Positions 49,605-58,041 of a stretch of 64,000 bases of DNA are shown one piece after another. The position numbers and the translations under genes were made by a program. The stretch is from contig NZ_SUNC01000001.1 of the NCBI RefSeq assembly GCF_007570835.1, positions 1,488,001-1,552,000 of the forward strand, written 5' to 3'. The notes under the pieces were generated by a model, which saw only the letters and a program-made list of their open reading frames with translations, was not told the origin of the DNA and made no database searches. Within the stretch, counting starts at the first letter, position 1. Every line of letters begins with the position of its first letter. Source of the DNA: Croceicoccus sediminis. GTDB taxonomy: Bacteria > Pseudomonadota > Alphaproteobacteria > Sphingomonadales > Sphingomonadaceae.

Positions 49605-51085
49605 CAGCGTTCTCCCCCTTCGTTGTAGCCTTCAGGCGGGTCCTCGTCGGTCGGATCGCTGTCGGGCAGAAGTTCGGCATGGCCGGGGTTCTGCGTCGGC
49701 CCCGGCGTGATACCGGCGGTACGGATCGGGCCCTTCATGCCGCGCTTCACGCCCTTTTCAAGCGGATGCGGTGCCTTGCCCATGAGGTGCAGGATATACC
49801 ACGCGCCCATGCCGAAGACGGCGAAATAGATAACGACGAAAGCCAGCAGCGAAGCCGCGACCGCAGGCGCATCGAGCGGGCTGGCGCTGTCTGCCGTGCG
49901 CAGCAGGCCATAGACGGTATAGGGCTGACGGCCCACTTCGGTCGTAAACCAGCCCGCGATCACCGCGACGAAGCCCGACGGCCCCATCAGAACCGCGGCG
50001 CGGTGCAGCCACGACCAATCGTAAAGCCTGCCGCGAAAGCGCGCGAGCAGGCTCCACAGGCCAAGGCCCAACATCGCGAACCCGATACCAACCATCACGC
50101 GGAACGCCCAGAAAACGACGCCGACAGGCGGGTGGTCTTCCTTCGGGATCGTATCGAGCCCGGCCAACGGCGCATTCGGATCATGCTTCAGGATCAGCGA
50201 CGAGGCCTTGGGAATCTCGATCGCGTACTTCACCTCGCCCGCCTCGCTGTCGGGAATGCCGAACAGGATCAGGGGTGCGCCGTCGGGATGGCTTTCGTAA
50301 TGTCCTTCCATCGCCATGACCTTGGCGGGCTGATGCTCCAGCGTGTTGAGCCCATGCATGTCGCCGGCAAAAATCTGCACCGGCGCGACGAGGGCCGCCA
50401 TCCACATCGCCATCGAGAACATCTTGCGCGCATGCGCGTTCGACCGATCCTTCAACAAGTGCCACGCGCCGACGCCGCCCACGGCCAGCGCAGTCGTCAG
50501 GTAGGCCGCGATGACCGTGTGGACCAGGCGATAGGGAAAGCTGGGGTTGAAGATGATCGCCATCCAGCTGTCCCCGGGCATGAACTGTCCGTTCGCGCCC
50601 ATTTCATACCCCGTCGGCGTCTGCATCCAGCTGTTCACCGACAGGATCCAGAAGGCCGAGATGAAGGTACCCAGCGCCACCATGCAGGTCGCGGCAAAGT
50701 GGATTTTCTTGCCCACTTTCTCCATCCCGAACAGCATGACGCCCAGGAAACCGGCCTCGAGGAAAAACGCGGTCAGCACTTCATAGGCCATCAGAGGCCC
50801 GATCACCGGCCCCGCCTTGTCCGAGAACACGGCCCAGTTCGTACCGAACTGGTAAGACATGACGATGCCCGACACGACGCCCATGGCAAAGGCGACAGCG
50901 AAGATCTTCAGCCAGTACTTGAACAAGTCGAGATAGAGCGACTTACCCGTTTTCAGCCAAAGCCCTTCCAGCACCATGAGGTAGCTGGCCAGCCCGATCG
51001 AAAAGGCCGGAAAGATGAAGTGGAAGCTGACCGTGAAGGCAAACTGCGCACGCGCCAGAAACAGGGCATCAAGGCTGTCGAACAT
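49604..51085 (-). CDS. cydA: Cytochrome bd-type quinol oxidase subunit I
   Basis: The protein is 493 residues. The heme-rich region starts RAQFAFTVSFHFIFPAFSIG (His ligand), then VSGIVMSYQFGTNWAVFSDKAG and FFLEAGFLGVMLFG. The quinol-binding loop is the short type, matching the CIO family. It is first in cydA-cydB-cydX and lies 98 bases after the ATPase gene of the solute operon on the same strand. A TTGCA-N5-TGCAA inverted repeat at 51155-51169 lies upstream of its start. Confidence 0.95.
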   Translation of the reverse strand: MFDSLDALFLARAQFAFTVSFHFIFPAFSIGLASYLMVLEGLWLKTGKSLYLDLFKYWLKIFAVAFAMGVVSGIVMSYQFGTNWAVFSDKAGPVIGPLMAYEVLTAFFLEAGFLGVMLFGMEKVGKKIHFAATCMVALGTFISAFWILSVNSWMQTPTGYEMGANGQFMPGDSWMAIIFNPSFPYRLVHTVIAAYLTTALAVGGVGAWHLLKDRSNAHARKMFSMAMWMAALVAPVQIFAGDMHGLNTLEHQPAKVMAMEGHYESHPDGAPLILFGIPDSEAGEVKYAIEIPKASSLILKHDPNAPLAGLDTIPKEDHPPVGVVFWAFRVMVGIGFAMLGLGLWSLLARFRGRLYDWSWLHRAAVLMGPSGFVAVIAGWFTTEVGRQPYTVYGLLRTADSASPLDAPAVAASLLAFVVIYFAVFGMGAWYILHLMGKAPHPLEKGVKRGMKGPIRTAGITPGPTQNPGHAELLPDSDPTDEDPPEGYNEGGER

Positions 51086-51183
51086 GTCTTCTCCTTGAGA
51101 CGCGTCCTTACAGAGCTGTCAGTTGCATTTGAAGCGCGCAGAATACCGTCGCAGTTGCACGAAATGCAAGTCGACACGGTCCG

Positions 51184-52179
51184 TCAGATGCGCATGCCGT
51201 TCGCGTTGAACCTGTGCACGGACGCCTTGTCGAAGGAGACCGATACAGCCTGCCCGATCCGCGGATCGGCGAGCGAACGGTCCCTGACCGCGATGTTGTC
51301 GCCGTTTTCCAGCTTCACGTGAAGGATGCGGGTTTCGCCCAGTTCCTCCACTTCCTCGATCGTGCCCGACAGCCCGCTTTCGGCCACGTGTATGTCTTCA
51401 GGCCGTATGCCGATGCTGTCCGCTCCGCCCGCATCGCCGACAACCGTTGGCGAAAGGAAATTCATCGTGGGCGAGCCGAGGAAGGCCGCGACATATTTCG
51501 TCGCGGGCTCGTGATAGAGCACGGCTGGCGGTCCGACCTGCTCGATATGCCCGCCGTTCAGGATGACCATGCGGTCGGCAAGGCTCATCGCCTCCACCTG
51601 ATCGTGCGTCACGTAGATCATTGTCGCCTTCAGCTTGCGGTGCAGGTCCTTGATCTCGATCCGGGTGCGGGTGCGCAGCGCGGCATCGAGGTTGGACAAC
51701 GGCTCGTCGAACAGGAACACGTCGGGTTCACGCACGATGGCCCGCGCGATGGCAACGCGCTGACGCTGACCGCCCGACAATTGCCCCGGCTTGCGGTCCA
51801 GCAGGGCCTCTATCTCCAGCATGGTGGCCACCCGCGTCACCGCTTCGGCAATGTCGGCCTTGCCCGCTTTCTTCAGCTTCAGGCCAAAGGCGATGTTTTC
51901 GTAAACCGTCATGTGCGGGTAGAGCGCGTAGGACTGGAACACCATCGAGACCCCGCGCTCTGACGGAGGGGCGTCGGTCACGTCGCTCTCGCCGATGAAG
52001 ACGCGCCCTTCGCTCGGCTGTTCCAGCCCGGCGATCATGCGCAGCAGCGTGGACTTGCCCGACCCCGACGCGCCGACGAAGACGACGAATTCGCCGCTTG
52101 CGATATCCAGGTCGACGCCGCGGATCACCTCCGTTGAACCGAAACGCTTGGCTATCCCTTCAAGGCGGACGGACGACAT
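51184..52179 (-). CDS. ABC transporter ATP-binding protein, MalK/UgpC/GgtA type
   Basis: The protein is 331 residues. Walker A is GASGSGKST, the signature is LSGGQRQRVAIARAI, and Walker B is VFLFDEPLSNLD. A C-terminal TOBE/MalK-like domain includes GIRPEDIHVAE. It energises sugar or compatible-solute import. It is the last gene of the operon HAD-ggpS-SBP-permease-permease-ATPase, starting 3 bases after the second permease, so the importer is self-contained. Confidence 0.93.
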   Translation of the reverse strand: MSSVRLEGIAKRFGSTEVIRGVDLDIASGEFVVFVGASGSGKSTLLRMIAGLEQPSEGRVFIGESDVTDAPPSERGVSMVFQSYALYPHMTVYENIAFGLKLKKAGKADIAEAVTRVATMLEIEALLDRKPGQLSGGQRQRVAIARAIVREPDVFLFDEPLSNLDAALRTRTRIEIKDLHRKLKATMIYVTHDQVEAMSLADRMVILNGGHIEQVGPPAVLYHEPATKYVAAFLGSPTMNFLSPTVVGDAGGADSIGIRPEDIHVAESGLSGTIEEVEELGETRILHVKLENGDNIAVRDRSLADPRIGQAVSVSFDKASVHRFNANGMRI

Positions 52180-52182
52180 CGC

Positions 52183-53016
52183 TTATCCCTTTACTGCCCC
52201 GGCGGTGAGACCGGCGACGAGTTTCTTCTGAAAGAACAGCACCAGCACGATCAATGGCACCGTCACGATGACCGATGCGGCCATGATATTGCCCCAGGGC
52301 AGTTCGTACTGGCTGGCCCCGGTGATCAGCGCGATGGCGACGGGTACGGTGCGCTGTTCGTTGGTGAGAGTGAACGACAGCGCGAAAAGAAACTCGTTCC
52401 ACGCCGCGATAAAGGCGAGCAGCCCCGTGGTGACCAGCGCCGGGGCCAGCAGCGGCAGGAATACCTTGGTCACGATGGTCCACGATGACGCGCCGTCCAT
52501 GATCGCCGCCTCCTCTATCTCCACCGGCAAATCCCGCATGAAGCTGGTCAGCACCCAGACCGTGAAGGGCAGGGTGAAAATCATGTAGCTGAAGATCAGC
52601 GACAAGAGGTTGTTGTAGAGCCCGAACATCCGCACGATCTCGAACAGGCCCGAAAGCACCGCGACTTGCGGAAACATTGATACGCCAAGGATGGTGTAAA
52701 GCAGCAGGCGGCGGCCTTTGAACCGCGCCCGTCCGAATGCGTATGACGCGAACGTCGCCAGCCCCAGCGACAGGACGACGACCGAGAACGCGACGATCAG
52801 CGAATTGAGGATGTTCCTGGCAAACGGCTGTTCGGTCATCACCGCTTCGTAGTTCGCGAAAGTGGGGTTCGCGGGCCAGAGCGAGGCCTCGAATATGGCG
52901 GACCCATCGCGCAAGGACGACACCACCGCGTAATAGAACGGGAACAGCAGGAACAGCGCCACCACGATCCACAGCGCGATCAGCCCGCCTGTTTTCAGGG
53001 CCGTCTTCCCCTTCAT
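52183..53016 (-). CDS. ABC transporter permease (MalG family)
   Basis: The protein is 277 residues with about six membrane helices. The EAA loop is EEAAIMDGASSWTIVTKVFL, which contacts the ATPase. The N-terminal helix is LIALWIVVALFLLFPFYYAVV. Its length is that of inner carbohydrate permeases. It overlaps the preceding permease by 4 bases. The substrate is most probably a glucoside such as glucosylglycerol, trehalose or sucrose, inferred from the operon. Confidence 0.92.
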   Translation of the reverse strand: MKGKTALKTGGLIALWIVVALFLLFPFYYAVVSSLRDGSAIFEASLWPANPTFANYEAVMTEQPFARNILNSLIVAFSVVVLSLGLATFASYAFGRARFKGRRLLLYTILGVSMFPQVAVLSGLFEIVRMFGLYNNLLSLIFSYMIFTLPFTVWVLTSFMRDLPVEIEEAAIMDGASSWTIVTKVFLPLLAPALVTTGLLAFIAAWNEFLFALSFTLTNEQRTVPVAIALITGASQYELPWGNIMAASVIVTVPLIVLVLFFQKKLVAGLTAGAVKG

Positions 53017-53936
53017 TCCGCCCTCTCCCGACCCAGCGGTTTGAGCGCCATGATGTAGATGACGGTAATCAGCGCGATGATCAGGAACAGCCCGGTCGAC
53101 GCCGCCGAACCGTATCCCACGTCCTGAAAAGAGACGAGCGCCTGCCGCGCGAAAACCGACAGCGTCATCGTCTCCTCGCTCGACCCCGTCATGACATAGA
53201 CCAGATCGAACATCCGCATCGCGTCGAGCAGGCGGAAGATGACCGCGACGATCAGCGCGGGCTTGATCAGGGGCAGGGTCACCTTGAAGAACACCTTCAC
53301 CGGATGGATGCCGTCGACCCTGGCGGCCTCATAAATCTCTTTCGGCAGGGTCTGCAGCGCGGCCAGCACCAGCAGGGCCACGAAGGGCGTCGTCTTCCAC
53401 ACGTCGACCATGATGATCGACACCATCGCAAGGCTGGACCCGCCAAGCCACGCGACCGGCCCGTCGACGAAGCCTGCCCCCTGCAGCATCGCGTTAACGA
53501 CGCCGAACTGGTCGTTGAGCATCCATTGCCAGATCTTGGCCGAAACCACTGTCGGGATCGCCCATGGCACCAGCATGGCCGCGCGCATCAGGCCCCTGCC
53601 CGGCAGCGCGGCATTGACGATCAGCGCGACGATCACCCCCAGTACGAGTTCAAGGCTGACCGAAACGGCGGCAAAGACCAGCGTGTTCCAAAGCGCGCGC
53701 AGCCACTGCGGATCGGTGAAGATGCCGTACCAGCGCCCTTCGGCATGGACGATGAAGTTGTCGAACCAGATGAAGTCGTATGTTGTCAGGTCGACCAGCG
53801 TGGCGTTGGTCATCGAAAACCAGATCGTGCGCGCCAGCGGCCATGCCGCGACGAGCGCGAGGACGATCAGCATCGGCGTGACGAAAATCCACGCCGACCG
53901 CGCCCGCGCCTTATCTATCGCGGAACGCGCGCTCAC
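53013..53936 (-). CDS. ABC transporter permease (MalF family)
   Basis: The protein is 307 residues with about six membrane helices. The EAA loop is EAARVDGIHPVKVFFKVTLP. The N-terminal domain (ARSAWIFVTPMLIVLALVAA) is short, as in GgtC/UgpA-type permeases, without the long P2 loop of MalF. Four-base overlaps with both neighbours point to strict co-translation. It forms the channel with the MalG-type permease and ATPase. Confidence 0.92.
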   Translation of the reverse strand: MSARSAIDKARARSAWIFVTPMLIVLALVAAWPLARTIWFSMTNATLVDLTTYDFIWFDNFIVHAEGRWYGIFTDPQWLRALWNTLVFAAVSVSLELVLGVIVALIVNAALPGRGLMRAAMLVPWAIPTVVSAKIWQWMLNDQFGVVNAMLQGAGFVDGPVAWLGGSSLAMVSIIMVDVWKTTPFVALLVLAALQTLPKEIYEAARVDGIHPVKVFFKVTLPLIKPALIVAVIFRLLDAMRMFDLVYVMTGSSEETMTLSVFARQALVSFQDVGYGSAASTGLFLIIALITVIYIMALKPLGRERAE

Positions 53937-55243
53937 TGCCCCACCTTCGTCTCGGCCCAGCGGGCGCGATAGGCGATGCGGGCGATTTCTTCCTCAAGGT
54001 CTTCCATCGCGGCCTTGCCCGTCTTGTCGCCCTGAAGCACGTCGTAGCTTGCCCGCCAGATCGCGTCGGAAACCTGGTTGTATCGCGCCCCCGCCGGACG
54101 CGCGGGGCGGGCGACCGCATTCTTGAACGCAGAGGAAAGCGTACCGAAGAACGGGTTCGCCGCCAGCACGTCGGGATCGTCATACAAGGCCATGATCGTG
54201 GGATTGACCGAACCCTTGATCGCGCGGCGCTTCTGTTCTTTCGCGCTGGTGAGATAGCGGACAAGGTCTTTCGCCGCCTCGGGGTTCTTCGAATAGCGGG
54301 AGACGGCAAGTTGCCAACCGCCCAGCGTCGCCGCGCTTTCCCCGCCCGGCCCTGCCGGAAGGGCGACCACGCCGACCTTGCCCCGGATCGGGCTGCTTTC
54401 GGCCTGCGCCAGCGCCCATGCATAGGGCCAGTTACGCATGAAAACGGCATTGCCGGTCTGGAATACCCCGCGCGATGCCTCTTCGTCGTAGTTCAGCACG
54501 CCGCGCGGCGATATCGTGCCAATCCAGCCAGCCGCCTCGTCCAGTGAGGCGGCGGCGCGGGGATTGTCCGCAGTAAAAGTCCGGTCGGGGGCAAGGAACG
54601 ACCCGCCGCCGTAGGAGGAAACCCATTCCAGCGCATTGCAGGTCAGCCCTTCATAAGCCTTGCCCTGAAAGACATAGCCCCACATCCGCCCATTACCTGC
54701 CTCGCGCTCGGCCTGCTGGATCGCGGCGGCGATGCGGGTCAGGTCTTGCCATGTTTCCGGAGGGGTAAAGCCGTATTTGGCCAGCATGTCCTTGCGGTAA
54801 TAGAGCACGCCCGCATCGGTGAACCACGGCACGGCGACGAACCGGCCGTCGACGAGATTGTTGGCGACCAGCGCGGGGAACATCGCGGCATCCGCCTCTT
54901 CCCTCATGTCGGACAGGTCCGCCAGATGCGTCTGCAGCATTCCGGCCCAGACGACGTCGATCTGCAACACGTCGATGTCCGAGGACTGCGACGACAGAAG
55001 CTGGACGAAAAGCTGGAACCGGTCGCCCGGCGAATTGGGCGTATTGACGATCTGGACGGTGTTGCCCGTCTCGCGCGCCCATTGCGAGGCCGCCTCGGCG
55101 CACATTTCCAGCTCTATGCCCAGCGCGCCGCATGCGATGGCGACATGGACGCCCTCGCGCTGCGCCCCCTCCCCCATCACTTGGGCAGGGCCCAGCGCGA
55201 ATAGCGCCACGACCGCGACGACGAGGGCGCGCAGCCGCGCCAT
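53933..55243 (-). CDS. ABC transporter extracellular solute-binding protein
   Basis: The protein is 436 residues. The signal peptide is MARLRALVVAVVALFALGPA (cleavage near MG-E). The family 1 SBP fold shows IDVLQIDVVWAGMLQTHLAD and VPWFTDAGVLYYRKDML. An aromatic-rich segment, FMRNWPYAWAL, probably stacks on a sugar ring. It captures the solute in the periplasm. It is 2 bases after ggpS and 4 bases into the MalF-type permease, making it the third gene of the operon. The binding pocket cannot be assigned to a ligand from sequence. Confidence 0.9.
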   Translation of the reverse strand: MARLRALVVAVVALFALGPAQVMGEGAQREGVHVAIACGALGIELEMCAEAASQWARETGNTVQIVNTPNSPGDRFQLFVQLLSSQSSDIDVLQIDVVWAGMLQTHLADLSDMREEADAAMFPALVANNLVDGRFVAVPWFTDAGVLYYRKDMLAKYGFTPPETWQDLTRIAAAIQQAEREAGNGRMWGYVFQGKAYEGLTCNALEWVSSYGGGSFLAPDRTFTADNPRAAASLDEAAGWIGTISPRGVLNYDEEASRGVFQTGNAVFMRNWPYAWALAQAESSPIRGKVGVVALPAGPGGESAATLGGWQLAVSRYSKNPEAAKDLVRYLTSAKEQKRRAIKGSVNPTIMALYDDPDVLAANPFFGTLSSAFKNAVARPARPAGARYNQVSDAIWRASYDVLQGDKTGKAAMEDLEEEIARIAYRARWAETKVGQ

Positions 55244-55245
55244 CG

Positions 55246-56781
55246 TCAGGCGGCGGCTTCGGCAGTTTTCGGCTTGTCCTTGGTGCCGTCGAAACCGACC
55301 CGTTCGAACGATGCAAACAGGCTGTCGATCCAGTGGACGATGTCATAGGTTTCGACGTCGGCGCGCATGCGCTTCATGCGGCCCGATGCCTCGGTATCCT
55401 CCATCGCCAGCGCCTCGTCCAGCGCGCGGTCAAGGTCGCGGTGGCCATAGGGGTTGGTATAGATCGCCTCTGGCAGCTCGACCGCGCATCCGGCAAATTC
55501 GGACAGGATCAGCTTGCCCGGCTCACCGTTCTTGGCAGCGACGAATTCCTTGGCGACAAGGTTGAGCCCGTCACGCAGCGGGGTGGTCACGCACATGTCG
55601 GCGGCCTTGTAGTAACTCATCAGCCGGTCGAAGGGAATCGCGTTGGAATAGAGCACGATGGGCGTCCAGCCGAGGTTGGAATAGAGCCCGTTGACCCGCC
55701 CGACGAGCTGTTCGATCTCTTTCTGCGTCTCGTCGTAGATCGCCATGCCGCTGGCCGCGCGGACCGATACGCACAGCATCTTGATCTTGCCGCGAAGGTC
55801 CGGCCTGCGGTCGATCAGGCGTTCAAAGCCTTTCAACGCCTCGATCGTGCCCTTGGTGTAATCGGTACGCCCCACCGTGACGATCAGCTTGCGCCCGTCC
55901 AGCCGGCCAAGGATGCGATCCTCCAGGTCGGTGGTATCCTGCTTGGCGAGGATGTCGTCGATCAGGTGCACGTCGGCGCCCACCGGCGACACGTCGATTG
56001 CGATTTCGCGGTTCCCCAGCTTCAGCGTGCGCGGCATCTGCGGTTCGGACAACGCCTGCCCGGGCACGTTCAGGTGCCTTGGCGTCGTCACGACCTCGCT
56101 GATCTCCGCCCCCGTCAGCCCGCGGGCGACGTCGGTGAAGTTCTTGGCATAGCGCGGGATGTGAAAGCCCACGAGATCGCAATCGAGCAGGCTCCCCAGG
56201 ATTTCCGCGCGCCACGGCAGCACGTTGAACACGTCCTGCGACGGGAACGGCGTGTGGTGATAGAACGCGATTTTCACGTCGGGCCGGATCTGACGCAGGT
56301 AATGCGGTACCAGCCACAGATTGTAATCGTGGATCCAGACCAACGCGCCTTCGTCGGCCTGTTCGGCTGCGGCCTCTGCGAAAAGGCGGTTCACTTCGTG
56401 GAACGTGCGCCAATCGACGTTGTCGTAGCTGAACAGCCAGGGAAAGCTGTGCAGCACGGGCCAGAACGCCTCTTTCGACGTCACGTGATAGAAGCTGGAC
56501 GCCTGCTGCTTGGTCAGCGGCAGGCGGCGCACGTGAAAGCCTCCGCCACCGGCCTGTTCGTCGTCGATGTGGATCACCCGCTCGAAATCGGGGTCGCCTT
56601 CTTCGTGTTCTTTCCACGCGACCCACGCGCCGCGGCCCGGTTCGAGCCGTTTGAAGAACGCCTTCAGCGTCGGGACGATGCCGTTCGGGCTCTTGTTCGC
56701 GCGGAATACGGTTTTCCCGTTCTCCTCGAACTCCTCGTAAGGCTGCCGATGATAGACGATGACGAGTGACGATTTCTGCAT
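55246..56781 (-). CDS. ggpS: Glucosylglycerol-phosphate synthase (GgpS-like, GT20)
   Basis: The protein is 511 residues. The start SSLVIVYHRQPYEEFEENGK and SPNGIVPTLKAFF match the GgpS subgroup of GT20. Trehalose synthases instead start like VVSNR-x-GGL. GT20 landmarks are WIHDYNLWLVPHYLRQ, IAFYHHTPFPS, VGRTDYTKGT and TTPLRDGLNLVAKEF. It joins ADP-glucose to glycerol-3-phosphate. The preceding HAD phosphatase would remove the phosphate. The fit is by N-terminal signature and context, so trehalose-phosphate synthase remains a lesser option. Confidence 0.85.
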   Translation of the reverse strand: MQKSSLVIVYHRQPYEEFEENGKTVFRANKSPNGIVPTLKAFFKRLEPGRGAWVAWKEHEEGDPDFERVIHIDDEQAGGGGFHVRRLPLTKQQASSFYHVTSKEAFWPVLHSFPWLFSYDNVDWRTFHEVNRLFAEAAAEQADEGALVWIHDYNLWLVPHYLRQIRPDVKIAFYHHTPFPSQDVFNVLPWRAEILGSLLDCDLVGFHIPRYAKNFTDVARGLTGAEISEVVTTPRHLNVPGQALSEPQMPRTLKLGNREIAIDVSPVGADVHLIDDILAKQDTTDLEDRILGRLDGRKLIVTVGRTDYTKGTIEALKGFERLIDRRPDLRGKIKMLCVSVRAASGMAIYDETQKEIEQLVGRVNGLYSNLGWTPIVLYSNAIPFDRLMSYYKAADMCVTTPLRDGLNLVAKEFVAAKNGEPGKLILSEFAGCAVELPEAIYTNPYGHRDLDRALDEALAMEDTEASGRMKRMRADVETYDIVHWIDSLFASFERVGFDGTKDKPKTAEAAA

Positions 56782-56803
56782 GGCGGTGTCCGTTCCGTAT
56801 CTT

Positions 56804-57574
56804 TTATCGTGCGGTCAGGTCGAAATGGTGAATGGCCTCCAGCACCCCGGCACAGCCGTGGCCCGTCGCCCGGTAGATGTGCGGCGCCTTTGGCAGGGCG
56901 GCCAGAAGACGGTCTTCCGAATTGCCGACGGCCACCGCATTCAATCCGCAGTCCAGCATCGACAGGTCGTTCATCGTGTCGCCTGCGGCCAGAACCTTTT
57001 CGTAGGGCAGCGCGAGCGCATCGACCATCCGGCGCAGCGTCGGCCCCTTGGCAATCCCCCTGGGCAAGACGTCGAGGTAGAGATCGGCGCTGGTGATACA
57101 GTCGAACCCGGCCTCCTCGATCTTGCGCACAGTCGATTCCCGAAGCTCGTCGGGCTTGTAGTAATAGCTGACGCGGTGGCGAAACTCGGTCGGCTGAAGC
57201 TCGATGCCGGGTTCGTCTTTCAGCATTTCCATCACGCGTTCGTTCGCGTTGTCCCACCGGGCCACGATCTCGGCCTCAAGCTCGTGCACCGGCGAAAAGT
57301 CGGCGGCCACGTCATAGACCGAGGTGCCGACATCACCGACGATATAGCGCGGGGTGGGCATGCCGGGCTCTGCGATCAATTCGCGGATGAAGTCGCGGTC
57401 GCGTCCCGTCACGAAGACGAGCAGGACATCGTCGCGCGCCTCTATCGCTTCGTAAAGCGTGCGGCGCTCTTCATCGCTGCCGCCAAGGAACGTGCCGTCG
57501 AGATCGGTGGCCAGGACGAGGCCGTAATCCTGAGTAGTGGAAAGGGGTGAATTGCTGCGTGCAAGCGTCGTCAA
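56804..57574 (-). CDS. HAD-IIB phosphatase, probable glucosylglycerol-phosphate phosphatase
   Basis: The protein is 256 residues from a TTG at 57574, chosen because GGAGG lies 7 bases upstream. The motif DLDGT (24-28, nucleophile Asp24, acid Asp26), the T/S motif VFVTGRDRD, and the C-terminal GDTMNDLSML mark a Cof/sucrose-phosphatase type HAD. It is followed after 22 bases by ggpS, which suggests it hydrolyses GG-phosphate to glucosylglycerol. It is not the OtsB or StpA fold. Sucrose- or trehalose-phosphate are alternative substrates. Confidence 0.8.
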   Translation of the reverse strand: MTTLARSNSPLSTTQDYGLVLATDLDGTFLGGSDEERRTLYEAIEARDDVLLVFVTGRDRDFIRELIAEPGMPTPRYIVGDVGTSVYDVAADFSPVHELEAEIVARWDNANERVMEMLKDEPGIELQPTEFRHRVSYYYKPDELRESTVRKIEEAGFDCITSADLYLDVLPRGIAKGPTLRRMVDALALPYEKVLAAGDTMNDLSMLDCGLNAVAVGNSEDRLLAALPKAPHIYRATGHGCAGVLEAIHHFDLTAR

Positions 57575-58041
57575 AGTCGTACCTCCGATATGGCGGGTTG
57601 ATCGCCGCGGGCCTCGCCGATGCACCGCGCAGAGGCGCGTATATCGGGAACCGCGAACGATGCCGCCGAGTATCCATCCGAAGATTGAAGTCTATTTTTC
57701 GAGCTGTTCTGCAGTTTTTCTATCAACAGTCTTCCATAACGTCGTTATACAGGATCGACGAAATAAAGCCGCAAACGCTAAAAACAGATACTATAGATTT
57801 TATTTTGTTTTTGTTTCGCAGGCGTTTTAAAATTGGCTTTACCGCCCAATTATTACAAACACCCTCTTCCCCAGGTGGATGATTTGTTATCCCGAACGCG
57901 CTTGATTATCAAGGTGCGCGCCCCAAAACTTCATGCTAGCCTTGCGGCTGGCCGGGAGAGAATGGCCGCACAAGGCACAAATCCAACCGACAAGGCGGAC
58001 AAGCGTTCCGCCTTTTCAATGTGAGTGCGAGAAGCCCTGCG
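57575..58041. promoter_or_regulatory. AT-rich divergent promoter region of the solute operon and glucosidase
   Basis: About 470 bases lie between the phosphatase and glucosidase starts, with AT-rich runs such as TTATTTTGTTTTTGTT and ATATCGGG near 57640. GC is strikingly low from about 57690 to 57880. No convincing gene is seen: a 63-codon frame (57833-58024) lacks coding character and overlaps the glucosidase start. It likely holds two divergent, salt- or carbon-controlled promoters, but I cannot name their boxes with confidence. Confidence 0.5.

Noticed and set aside
55246-56781. Labelling the GT20 gene as otsA and its neighbour as otsB for trehalose
   Set aside because: The N-terminal signature and HAD type fit glucosylglycerol better. 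Trehalose remains a possible alternative.
57833-58024. 63-codon ORF just before the GH13 gene
   Set aside because: It starts in AT-rich non-coding sequence, has no ribosome site, and its stop overlaps the glucosidase GTG.
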